From Pseudomonadota bacterium (GTDB taxonomy: Bacteria > Pseudomonadota > Alphaproteobacteria > Micavibrionales > UBA2020): a stretch of DNA of 50,026 bases. Where the stretch lies: assembly GCA_023444705.1 (NCBI GenBank), contig JAEXMB010000044.1:1-50026 (forward strand), in the 5' to 3' direction. Below, in pieces: positions 9,644 through 17,805 of this stretch (positions within the stretch are counted from its first letter, which is position 1; every line of letters starts with the position of its first letter). The notes below the pieces were generated by a model, which made no database searches, had not been told where the DNA came from, and worked only from the letters and a program-made list of their open reading frames with translations. Both the position numbers and the translations under genes were made by a program.

Positions 9644-12600
9644 TCAGAGCAACCCCGACAGGTCCGTCAGGATGCGATAGACGCCCTTGACGCGCTGAGG
9701 CAGTTCGTCCCATGCACGCATGAAGACGATTTTCTGGTCGTCGGGGCGGATTTTCGCGGTACCCACCTGCTTGCCGATATAGGCGACCAGCCTTGGGATA
9801 TCCAGCCGCGATGACGGATGCAGCGCCATCACCGCGCCCTTGTCGCCCGCATCGATACGCGCCACGCCGACATGGCGGCAGAGCTGCTTGATTTCGACCA
9901 GATCGAGCAAGTTTTCGACATCGCGCGGCAGCGGGCCGAAGCGGTCGATCAGCTCCGCCGCGAAGCTGTCAATCTCGGCACGGTCGGCCAACGCCGCGAT
10001 ACGGCGGTAGATCGACAGGCGCAGGTTGAGGTCCGCGATATAGTTTTCGGGAATAACGACCGGCATGCCAAGGTTGATCTGCGGTGCCCACAGGTCGGGG
10101 CTTTCGATTTCCTTGGCGCCGCTCTTGGCGGCGGCCACGGCTTCTTCCAGCATCTGCTGGTACAGCTCGACGCCGATTTCCTTGATGTGGCCGGATTGCT
10201 CCTCGCCCAGCAAATTCCCCGCGCCGCGGATATCAAGGTCATGACTGGCCAGCTGGAAACCAGCACCCAGCGTGTCGAGCTTTTCAATCGCCTGCAGGCG
10301 CTGTTCCGCCCCTTTGGTCAGGCGCTTGTTTTCCTCATATGTCAGATAGGCATAGGCACGCTGCTTGGAGCGCCCGACGCGCCCGCGCAACTGGTAGAGC
10401 TGCGCGAGGCCAAACATATCTGCACGGTGGATGACCATCGTGTTGGCATTGGGAATATCAAGGCCGCTTTCGACAATGGTGGTCGACAGCAGAATATCGA
10501 ACGCGCCCTCGTAGAAGGCCGCCATTTTTTCCTCGACTTCCTCTGCCCCCATCTGACCGTGCGCCACCACGACTTTGAGTTCCGGCACGATGTCCTTCAG
10601 CGCGTCGCGCACGTCTTCAAGATCACTGATGCGCGGACAAACGTAATAGGTTTGCCCGCCGCGATAGTGTTCACGCATCAGCGCGTCGCGCAGGATGACC
10701 GGATCAAACGGCAGCACGAAGGTTTTGACCGCAAGGCGGTCGATGGGTGCGGTGGTAATCAGGCTCAGTTCGCGCACGCCCGACAGCGCCATCTGCAAGG
10801 TACGCGGAATGGGCGTCGCCGTCAGGGTCAGCACATGGATGTTTTCCTTGAGCGCTTTGAGCTTTTCCTTTTGCTTGACGCCGAATTTCTGTTCTTCGTC
10901 CACCACCAGCAGCGCAAGATTGTTGAACTTGATCTTGTCCGACAATAACGCATGGGTGCCGATGAGGATATTGATGTCGCCACTGGCAACGCCTTCGCGC
11001 ACCTTGTCGGCCTCGCGCGTACCGACAAAACGCGACAGCATGCCGATGCGCACCGGAAAGCCATTAAAGCGCTTCTGGAAGTTCTGGTAGTGCTGGCGCG
11101 CCAGCAAGGTCGTGGGCGCGATCACCGCCACCTGATAGCCCGCCAGCGCCGTCATGGCGGCGGCACGCAGGGCGACTTCCGTCTTGCCGAAACCGACGTC
11201 GCCACAGACAAGGCGGTCCATCGCGCGGTCGGTATTGATGTCTTCCAGCACGTCGTCGATGGCTTTTTGCTGGTCTTCGGTTTCAGGATAGGGAAAGCCC
11301 GCCGCGAATTTGTCGTAGCTGTTGTCATTAACATGGATGGGCGAGCCTGTGCGCAAAACGCGCTGTGCCGCGATCGCCAGCAATTGTTGCGCCAGCGCCA
11401 GCAGGTCGCGCTTGACCCGCGCCTTGCGCGCCTGCCACGCCGCACCGCCCAGCTTGTCAAGCACGGCACCGCTTTCGGCCGAGCCGTAGCGCGACAGCAC
11501 GTCAAGGTTTTCGACCGGCACGAACAGCTTGTCGCCGCCCGCATAAATAATCTTGATACAGTCGTGGGGAACATTGTCGACCACCACAGTTTCAAGGCGG
11601 TCGAACTGGCCGATACCATGTTCTTCGTGAACGACATAGTCACCTTCGTGGAGCTGGCTCAGCTCGAACATGAAGGCGTCGCTTTTCTTTTTCTTCTTGC
11701 CCACGCGCGACAGGCGGTCGCCCAGCAGGTCCTGCTCGCTCAGCACACTCAGTTGCGCAGCGTCAAAGCCATGTTCCAGCGCAAGAACGTCGGTGACGAT
11801 GCGATGGTCGAATTTGACGCCGTGCTGCGCCAGCAGGTTTTGCAGGCGGTCGCGCGACCCTTCGCTATAGCAGGCGACCAGCACCTTCTTGCCCTGCGCC
11901 TTGAGCGCGTTGAGGTGGGCCGAGATCTCGGCATAGAGATCGTTGGTGTTGGCGCTTTGCGCGCGGATGTCGCCGAAGTCGCGGGCTTTGCGCGCACCGG
12001 CATCGGGTTGCGCGGGCGGCGGCGCGAAAGGCGACAGGTCGCTAACGTTATATTGCGTCAGCAGCTTGTGCCATTCGCTTGCGGGCAGATAGAGGCTGTC
12101 AAGCGGGACCGGCTTGTACTGCGTGGTCTCCATCATGCTATGGCGCGCGGCGTAGAGGTCTGCCGCCTGCTGGTGGCGGCTGTCGCGGGCCTGCTCCACC
12201 TGATGGTCAAGCGTCACGCTGGCGTCAGGCAAATAATCGAACAGCGTTTCAAGGTGGTCGTAGTACAGCGGCAGCCAGTGTTCCAGCCCCGCATAGATAC
12301 GCCCCTCGCTGATGCTGTGATAAAGCGCGTCGTCGTTGTCGGCGGCGCCGAACAGCTGGCGGTAGGTGCTGCGAAAGCGTGTGATGGCGGCCTCGCTCAG
12401 CATCACTTCGGAAACAGGATAAAGCGCCAGCACGTCGCAATCACCCGTGGTGCGCTGGCTGAGCGCGTCAAAGCTGCGGATTTTTTCAATGTCGTCGCCG
12501 AACAGGTCGATGCGCAACGGTTCGGGCGCGCCGGAGGGGAAAATATCAACAAGCCCGCCGCGCAGGGCAAATTCCCCCGCCTCGCGCACGGTTTCGCTGC

Positions 12601-13066
12601 GGTGATAGCCATTGGCGACAAGAAAATCGAGCATACGCTGGCGGTCCAGCGTATCGCCAACCCGCGCCACGAACGACGCATCGCGCAATAGATCGGCCGC
12701 GATGGTGCGCTGGGTGATGGCGGCGACGGTCGTAATGACGATGCGCGGCTTGCCGCTGTTACCCTGCGCCAGACGCGTGAGGGTCTTGAGCCGCTCCCCC
12801 GTCACATCCGCCGTCGGCGACACACGGTCATAGGGCAGGCAATCCCATGCAGGGAAGCGCAAGACCTCGATATCCGGCGCGAAATAAGCAAGCCCCTCGC
12901 TTAATTGGTCAAAGCGCACATCGTCAGAGCAAACGTGCAAGACAGGGCGCGGCGCATCCGCACGCGCGCGTTCTGCCAGATACACGGGCAGATAGCCGTC
13001 AGGCACGCCATAAAGCGTACGGCGTGCGCGGTCAGCGGCAGAAGATGGGGTGGCAACCTGTGTCAT
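9644..13066 (-). CDS. mfd: Transcription-repair coupling factor Mfd
   Basis: An 1140-residue ATP-driven DNA translocase that removes stalled RNA polymerase and recruits UvrA. The N-terminal third is the UvrB-homology module. The RNA-polymerase interaction domain around residues 480-540 contains EGDYVVHEEHGIGQF. The motor follows, with Walker A GDVGFGKT (Lys628), the DEEQ box starting at Asp723, TATPIPRTLQMAL and the QLRGRVGRSKQRAYAYL motif. The C-terminal TRCF domain is complete. The length is normal. ATG at 13066 lacks a strong ribosome site. It follows sdhE by 18 bases in one operon, a common alphaproteobacterial arrangement. The Walker lysine is intact here, unlike in the nearby recG. Confidence 0.97.
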   Translation of the reverse strand: MTQVATPSSAADRARRTLYGVPDGYLPVYLAERARADAPRPVLHVCSDDVRFDQLSEGLAYFAPDIEVLRFPAWDCLPYDRVSPTADVTGERLKTLTRLAQGNSGKPRIVITTVAAITQRTIAADLLRDASFVARVGDTLDRQRMLDFLVANGYHRSETVREAGEFALRGGLVDIFPSGAPEPLRIDLFGDDIEKIRSFDALSQRTTGDCDVLALYPVSEVMLSEAAITRFRSTYRQLFGAADNDDALYHSISEGRIYAGLEHWLPLYYDHLETLFDYLPDASVTLDHQVEQARDSRHQQAADLYAARHSMMETTQYKPVPLDSLYLPASEWHKLLTQYNVSDLSPFAPPPAQPDAGARKARDFGDIRAQSANTNDLYAEISAHLNALKAQGKKVLVACYSEGSRDRLQNLLAQHGVKFDHRIVTDVLALEHGFDAAQLSVLSEQDLLGDRLSRVGKKKKKSDAFMFELSQLHEGDYVVHEEHGIGQFDRLETVVVDNVPHDCIKIIYAGGDKLFVPVENLDVLSRYGSAESGAVLDKLGGAAWQARKARVKRDLLALAQQLLAIAAQRVLRTGSPIHVNDNSYDKFAAGFPYPETEDQQKAIDDVLEDINTDRAMDRLVCGDVGFGKTEVALRAAAMTALAGYQVAVIAPTTLLARQHYQNFQKRFNGFPVRIGMLSRFVGTREADKVREGVASGDINILIGTHALLSDKIKFNNLALLVVDEEQKFGVKQKEKLKALKENIHVLTLTATPIPRTLQMALSGVRELSLITTAPIDRLAVKTFVLPFDPVILRDALMREHYRGGQTYYVCPRISDLEDVRDALKDIVPELKVVVAHGQMGAEEVEEKMAAFYEGAFDILLSTTIVESGLDIPNANTMVIHRADMFGLAQLYQLRGRVGRSKQRAYAYLTYEENKRLTKGAEQRLQAIEKLDTLGAGFQLASHDLDIRGAGNLLGEEQSGHIKEIGVELYQQMLEEAVAAAKSGAKEIESPDLWAPQINLGMPVVIPENYIADLNLRLSIYRRIAALADRAEIDSFAAELIDRFGPLPRDVENLLDLVEIKQLCRHVGVARIDAGDKGAVMALHPSSRLDIPRLVAYIGKQVGTAKIRPDDQKIVFMRAWDELPQRVKGVYRILTDLSGLL

Positions 13067-13085
13067 AACAGGCGTTTAAATAGCA

Positions 13086-13367
13086 TCAGGCCTTGTAAAA
13101 ATCGAGCAGTATATCCATCAATTCGCCCTGTTCTTCGGCCGGAACGGGCTCCTGACGGGTCAGCCAGTTGTAGATGTCGGGGTCGCTGTTGGACAGGAAT
13201 TCGTCATAGGCATCCAGCAGGTCTTCGCCGAATTCGGCCAGTTTCGCATCGGCAAAGCGGCCCAGCAGCAAATCCATCTCGCGCGTACCACGGTGCCAGC
13301 TGCGAAAACGCAAGCGCTTGCGTTTTATGGATATATTGTCCTCGGTCGGGACTTCGGGCATACTCAT
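13086..13367 (-). CDS. sdhE: Succinate dehydrogenase assembly factor 2 (FAD assembly factor SdhE)
   Basis: A 93-residue cytoplasmic protein of the SdhE/YgfY family, which promotes covalent attachment of FAD to the flavoprotein subunit of succinate dehydrogenase. The signature RGTREMDLLLGRF (the RGxxE motif) is at about 27-39, and YNWLTRQE near 66 is also typical. Length matches the family. ATG at 13367 is used; ATG at 13361 is a close alternative. It lies just upstream of mfd on the same strand. No sdh genes are in the window. Confidence 0.93.
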   Translation of the reverse strand: MSMPEVPTEDNISIKRKRLRFRSWHRGTREMDLLLGRFADAKLAEFGEDLLDAYDEFLSNSDPDIYNWLTRQEPVPAEEQGELMDILLDFYKA

Positions 13368-13413
13368 GGCGCTATCGCTTTTCTTTCATCGTCTTGGAAA
13401 CGGGGACCATCAT

Positions 13414-14037
13414 ATGGCAGCCGGCAATTTCATCAAGGATAATCTGGCACTGGTCGCGGGCATCGCCGTGCCTGTTCTGCTGGTCGCGGGGTTTTTGCTG
13501 ACCAGCACCGTGGGTAAGATGCTCACGCCCGCCCCTGCCTATACCGCTTACTTCGTCTTGCAGAACTACGACTATAACAACAAACAGTCCGCAAGCCTTG
13601 ACCTCACCGTCGGCGACGACGGCAGGATCGTGGCCACCGTGCGCCCCCTGAAGGACGACAAGAACGGCTATCGCCCCAACGCAAATACCGACATCCTCAT
13701 CACCTACGACGCGGCCAGCGATACGCTGACAGAACACAGCATCACCCCGCCCGCAAACATCACCGACGGCAGCTTCACGCCCGAAGCCTTCAAGGATGTG
13801 CGCCTGAATACACAGCCCGAAGCGCAGGACGGCTATAGCGTCGTTTACGGCAGCCGCGGCAGCCGCAGTCTTGCCGCCGATATCTTCATCGCCCGCGGTG
13901 CCGAAGGTTACCGCATCCGTAAAGGCAGCGCCGTCTACCGCCTGCCCGAGCGCGGCATCAACGGCCGCAGCAGCCCCTATTACAACAGCTATTACAATAC
14001 GCGTTTCCTCGGCTGGGGCACGGAGAAAAACCAATGA
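13414..14037 (+). CDS. Membrane-anchored protein of unknown function
   Basis: A 207-residue protein with one N-terminal transmembrane helix at about 10-31 (LALVAGIAVPVLLVAGFLLT) and an extracytoplasmic domain rich in beta strands, with a Tyr/Asn/Ser-rich tail. The frame is open upstream into the start of sdhE, but ATG at 13414 after GGAAACGGGGACC gives the sensible membrane anchor. Its stop overlaps the start of the next membrane protein by 4 bases (ATGA), so the two are translationally coupled and probably work together. Proteins encoded next to DUF2157 are often of this single-anchor type. I do not see a GDYxxLxY motif. Confidence 0.72.
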   Translation: MAAGNFIKDNLALVAGIAVPVLLVAGFLLTSTVGKMLTPAPAYTAYFVLQNYDYNNKQSASLDLTVGDDGRIVATVRPLKDDKNGYRPNANTDILITYDAASDTLTEHSITPPANITDGSFTPEAFKDVRLNTQPEAQDGYSVVYGSRGSRSLAADIFIARGAEGYRIRKGSAVYRLPERGINGRSSPYYNSYYNTRFLGWGTEKNQ

Positions 14038-14990
14038 ACCTGACTGTCGCCCATAACAAGCAGGAAGCACTGGCCGAAATCGTCGCTATCGCCACGCGCC
14101 ATCATATCGGCGCGGACGAAATCGCCGCCGCCCTTGGTCACGAAAAAACCCCACAGGCACGCGATGCGAGGCAGAAAAGCGTTGTCGCGCGCCTGTTCAG
14201 CTATATCGGCGGCACACTGATCTTCAGCGGCCTTTGCGTTTTCGTCACTATGTTCTGGGATGACTTCACGCCCTTTTTCCGCGTGCTGATCACCTTTGGC
14301 ACCGGTGTTGCCATGTTCATCGCCGCGATGGGCTGCGCCAGACATCCTGCGCGCCAGGCTCTCGTCGCACCGCTGATCCTCGCCTCGGCGTTTTTCCAGC
14401 CCGGGGGCATGTTCGTGATGTTCGACGAATACGGCAGTGGTGGCGATTTCCGTCATGCGGTGCTGGTCATCAGCGGCGTTTTGCTGTTTCAATATGTGAT
14501 GTCGTTTATTTCCGTCCGGCGCGAAATGCTGGCATGGCTGGCCCTGCTGACGGGCGGTATTTTCTTTGTGACCGCGGCGGACCTGCTGGGTATCGACGAC
14601 AACCTGATCGCGATGGCGGCCGGCATCAGCTATCTGTGCATCGCCACGGCGCTTAACGACAAGCTGTCGGTGCGTCACGGCGGTTTCTGGCACATGGTCG
14701 GCGCGATTTTGCTGATGGGCGGCTTCTACGACGTCGTCGAGAACACCATGTTCGAGGTCACCTTCCCCGGCCTTTGTGCGTTGCTGGTCTACCTCAGCAT
14801 CGTGGTCAAAAGCCGCAGTTTGCTTGCGGTATCAACGCTCGGGCTGATCTGGTATATCGGCGACTATGCCTTTGACATGTTCGCCGACGATGGCCTGTTC
14901 CCGCTGGCGCTGATCGCCGCCGGCGGCGTGTTCATGGGGCTTGGCAGCCTTGCCATGCGCCTTGACCGCGCGTTCATCAGGCAGGGATGA
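14034..14990 (+). CDS. DUF2157-like multi-pass membrane protein
   Basis: A 318-residue integral membrane protein. A soluble N-terminal region of about 55 residues (LAEIVAIATRHHIGADEIAAAL) resembles the DUF2157 head. About eight or nine hydrophobic helices follow, starting with LFSYIGGTLIFSGLCVFVTM near residue 60 and ending with LALIAAGGVFMGLGSLAM. The function is unknown. It overlaps the preceding membrane-anchor gene by 4 bases, and recG begins three bases after its stop, so all three are probably one transcript. The pair sits inside the otherwise usual recG / sdhE-mfd neighbourhood. Confidence 0.7.
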   Translation: MNLTVAHNKQEALAEIVAIATRHHIGADEIAAALGHEKTPQARDARQKSVVARLFSYIGGTLIFSGLCVFVTMFWDDFTPFFRVLITFGTGVAMFIAAMGCARHPARQALVAPLILASAFFQPGGMFVMFDEYGSGGDFRHAVLVISGVLLFQYVMSFISVRREMLAWLALLTGGIFFVTAADLLGIDDNLIAMAAGISYLCIATALNDKLSVRHGGFWHMVGAILLMGGFYDVVENTMFEVTFPGLCALLVYLSIVVKSRSLLAVSTLGLIWYIGDYAFDMFADDGLFPLALIAAGGVFMGLGSLAMRLDRAFIRQG

Positions 14991-14993
14991 CCG

Positions 14994-17111
14994 GTGGCGC
15001 GCCCCTTTGTGCTTGACCCGCTCTTTCAGGCGCACCGGACACTATCCGGCGTGGGGCCGCGCATTGCCAAGCTGCTTGATACACTAGCGGGGCCGCGCAT
15101 CGTCGATTTGATCTGGCAACTGCCCTATGCAGTGATCGACCGTCGCGCGCATCCGCCGCTGACCAAGCCGGAGGTCACGCCCTATCTCGGCCAGATCGTG
15201 ACGGTCAAGATCACCGTTGAAAGCCATCAGGCGCCAGCGCGGCGCGGCACCACGCCCTATCGCGTGCGTTGCCACAGTGCGGACGGTGCAACCATCGAGC
15301 TGACGTTCTTCAACGCCAAGGCCGACTGGCTGCTGGAACAACTGCCCGTCGGGCAGGAGCGCATCATCAGCGGCAAGCTTGAAAGCTATCAGGGCCACCT
15401 GCAAATGCCCCACCCCGACTATATCGTGCCGGTGGGCGAAGCCATGCGCATTCCCGCGATCGAGGCGATCTATCCCCTCACCGCAGGGCTGTCGCACAAG
15501 GTGCGGCAAAAGATCATGGCCCAGGCTTTGACGCGCGTGCCGCAATTGCCCGAATGGCTTGACGACAGCCTGCTCAAACGCGAAGGCTGGGGCAGCTGGC
15601 ACACGTCGTTGCTGGCGGCACACCAGCCGCAAAAAGACGACGACATCAACCCCGAACATCCCGCGCGCCAGCGCATCGCCTATGACGAAATCCTTGCCAA
15701 TCAACTGACGATGGCTCTGGTACGCGACAACCAGACCCGCGCCAAGGGTCATGCCCGCAGCGGCGACGCTGCATTGAATGCCAAGGCACGCGCCGCCCTG
15801 CCGTTTCAGCTCACCGGCGCGCAAAGCCGCGCGGTCGGGGAGATTTGCGCCGACCTTGCCAGCCCGCACCGCATGCACCGTCTGCTGCAAGGCGACGTGG
15901 GCAGCGGCGAGACCGCCGTCGCCTTTCTGAGCATGGTGCAGGCCATCGGCGCACCCGACGGCGAGGCACGCGGACAGGCCGCCATCATGGCACCCACGGA
16001 AATCCTTGCCCGCCAGCACGAAAAGAATATTTCCGCCTTCGCGAGCGACTGCGGATTGCGCGTCGTCACCCTGACAGGCCGCGACAAGGGCAAAGCGCGC
16101 GACGCCCTGCTGGCGCAGATCGCCAGTGGCGAGGCCGATATTGTGATCGGCACCCACGCGCTGTTTCAAGACGACATCGCATTCAAAAATCTTGCGATGA
16201 TCGTGATCGACGAACAACACCGCTTTGGCGTGCATCAGCGCCTGAAGCTGTCGGAAAAAGGCCAGCGCACCGACGTGCTGGTGATGACCGCAACGCCGAT
16301 CCCGCGCACCCTCACCCTGTCGCTCTACGGCGACATGGACGTCAGCAGGCTGGATGAAAAACCACCCGGCCGCCAGCCGATCGAAACGGTTCTGGTCTCG
16401 CAAGAGCGCTTGAACGAAGTTTCCGCCGCGCTCGCGCGCAAGATCGAAACGGGTGCGCGCATTTACTGGGTCTGCCCGCTGGTAGAGGAAAGCGAAAAGC
16501 TTGACCTTGCCGCCGCCGATGCGCGCCACGCTGCACTGGCTGAGTTCTATGGCGAGCGCGTGGGACTTTTGCACGGGCGCATGAAGCCAACCGAAAAAGA
16601 TGCCGTGATGGCGCAATTCGCCGCCGGTGATCTCGACATTCTGGTGTCGACCACGGTGATCGAGGTTGGTGTGGACGTACCCGAGGCCACCGTCATGGTG
16701 ATCGAACAGGCCGAGCGTTTTGGCTTGGCACAGCTCCACCAGTTGCGCGGGCGCGTGGGGCGTGGCAGCGGCCAGTCGACCTGTATCTTGCTCTATGCGC
16801 CGCGGATTTCAGAAACCGCGCGACAGCGCCTGATGACCATCCGCGACAGCGAGGACGGTTTTTTGATTGCCGAAGAAGATTTGAAATTGCGCGGCGGCGG
16901 CGAGTTGCTGGGCACCAAGCAAAGCGGCCTGCCCCAGATGCGCCTGACCGATCCCGACGCCCACGCCAGGCTGTTCGAGATCGCCCATCAGGATGCGCGC
17001 CACATCATCGCGCAGGACCCGCAACTGGAATCCCCGCGCGGACAGGCATTGCGCGTCATGCTCTATCTGTTCGAGCGCGACATGGCGATCAAATACCTGC
17101 GCACAGGCTAA
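14994..17111 (+). CDS. recG: ATP-dependent DNA helicase RecG (Walker A Lys replaced by Glu)
   Basis: A 705-residue branch-migration helicase that remodels stalled forks and Holliday junctions. The N-terminal wedge/OB domain spans about 1-240. The motor has APTEILARQH, the DEQH box at 406-409, TATPIPRTL, STTVIEVGVDVP and QLRGRVGRG, and the C-terminal LRGGGELLGTKQSG is present. The striking point is Walker A: GDVGSGET has Glu306 (GAG) where the family has an invariant Lys (AAG), one base away. Everything else is intact and full-length, so this is not a decaying gene. The start is GTG at 14994, three bases after the previous stop. A terminator follows. If the residue is real, ATP hydrolysis should be lost. 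Confidence 0.95.
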   Translation: MARPFVLDPLFQAHRTLSGVGPRIAKLLDTLAGPRIVDLIWQLPYAVIDRRAHPPLTKPEVTPYLGQIVTVKITVESHQAPARRGTTPYRVRCHSADGATIELTFFNAKADWLLEQLPVGQERIISGKLESYQGHLQMPHPDYIVPVGEAMRIPAIEAIYPLTAGLSHKVRQKIMAQALTRVPQLPEWLDDSLLKREGWGSWHTSLLAAHQPQKDDDINPEHPARQRIAYDEILANQLTMALVRDNQTRAKGHARSGDAALNAKARAALPFQLTGAQSRAVGEICADLASPHRMHRLLQGDVGSGETAVAFLSMVQAIGAPDGEARGQAAIMAPTEILARQHEKNISAFASDCGLRVVTLTGRDKGKARDALLAQIASGEADIVIGTHALFQDDIAFKNLAMIVIDEQHRFGVHQRLKLSEKGQRTDVLVMTATPIPRTLTLSLYGDMDVSRLDEKPPGRQPIETVLVSQERLNEVSAALARKIETGARIYWVCPLVEESEKLDLAAADARHAALAEFYGERVGLLHGRMKPTEKDAVMAQFAAGDLDILVSTTVIEVGVDVPEATVMVIEQAERFGLAQLHQLRGRVGRGSGQSTCILLYAPRISETARQRLMTIRDSEDGFLIAEEDLKLRGGGELLGTKQSGLPQMRLTDPDAHARLFEIAHQDARHIIAQDPQLESPRGQALRVMLYLFERDMAIKYLRTG

Positions 17112-17115
17112 AAAC

Positions 17116-17143
17116 AAAAGCGCGCCTTACGGGGCGCGCTTTT
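17116..17143. terminator. Bidirectional intrinsic terminator
   Basis: AAAAGCGCGCC (17116-17126) pairs with GGCGCGCTTTT (17133-17143), with a 6-base loop. It sits between convergent recG and the FliL-like gene. Only four T's follow the stem on each strand. Confidence 0.8.
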
Positions 17144-17165
17144 GGTGTATCACACATCAGAAAGC

Positions 17166-17594
17166 TTACATCATCCGGCGCTGTTGCAGAACTTGCAGCA
17201 GAACGGCGTGGACCTGATCTTCCTTGAGGACTTTGTAGGTCACGTTGGTCAGGCGTTTCTTGACCGCCTGAATATCGATGACGTTGTTGACCATCATGGC
17301 ATTGGTCTTGCCGCCCAGCGCGCCATAGAGGTCTTGCAGATAGGCATCGGCCAGACGGGGGCTGAGGCTTTCGACCTCGGCCTTCTTGCCGTAGGGCACC
17401 TCAAGCGACACCACAAGGCTGACCTGCTGCGTCACGCCCTGATCGGTAATCACGGGCAGCGTCAGCGGCTTAAGCTCCATATATTCAAAATCAGGCGGCG
17501 GGCCTTGCGGCGCGCCCGAAGCGTGTGCAGATGACGGCGACAGGCCGATCATCAAAAAGCAAGCAAATACAAAGGCAAACGCCGAAATGCGCAT
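17166..17594 (-). CDS. Secreted FliL-like protein
   Basis: A 142-residue exported protein. The N-terminus (MRISAFAFVFACFLMIGL, cut near SSAHA) is a signal peptide. The mature part, YMELKPLTLPVITDQG, then VSLVVSLEVPYGKKAEVESLSPRLADAYLQDLYG, follows the pattern of the FliL periplasmic domain (a strand, then SLEV, then a helix of the LxPRLxDA type). Classic FliL keeps its signal as a membrane anchor and lies in flagellar operons; neither is the case here, so a flagellar role is not supported. The open frame starts with TTG at 17597; ATG at 17594 after GGAGAGGG is better. It faces recG across a terminator. Confidence 0.5.
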   Translation of the reverse strand: MRISAFAFVFACFLMIGLSPSSAHASGAPQGPPPDFEYMELKPLTLPVITDQGVTQQVSLVVSLEVPYGKKAEVESLSPRLADAYLQDLYGALGGKTNAMMVNNVIDIQAVKKRLTNVTYKVLKEDQVHAVLLQVLQQRRMM

Positions 17595-17705
17595 CAAACA
17601 GGCCCTCTCCTAAATTCCCTCTCATAACAGTTATACGCCGCTTACCTTAACAAGCGGTAAAAAAGCCCCTGAATTATTATTGCTTTGCAAAAGCTTACCG
17701 CCGTT

Positions 17706-17714
17706 TTATCCACA
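17706..17714 (+). promoter_or_regulatory. Consensus DnaA box
   Basis: TTATCCACA is an exact match to the consensus DnaA 9-mer. It lies in the 211-base gap between the divergent FliL-like gene and the amino-acid permease, 92 bases upstream of the permease start. A single box is not evidence of an origin. Confidence 0.35.
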
Positions 17715-17805
17715 GCCCCGCCCCACGATCGCGCCTTGCGCCTGCACCACGGGGTGTATATCCTTCATGCTTTCCAGCACGATGCCCGTCTTTATAGGTG
17801 AATGA

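Noticed and set aside
10952..12691. A 579-residue open frame on the plus strand, inside mfd
   Set aside because: It is antisense to an intact Mfd with all its motifs and has no family features of its own.
15084..16739. A 551-residue minus-strand frame opposite recG
   Set aside because: Shadow frame in a GC-rich gene; no motif and no ribosome site.
17706..17714. Chromosomal origin at the DnaA box
   Set aside because: Only one box in this gap, no AT-rich unwinding region next to it and no dnaA, hemE or parAB genes.
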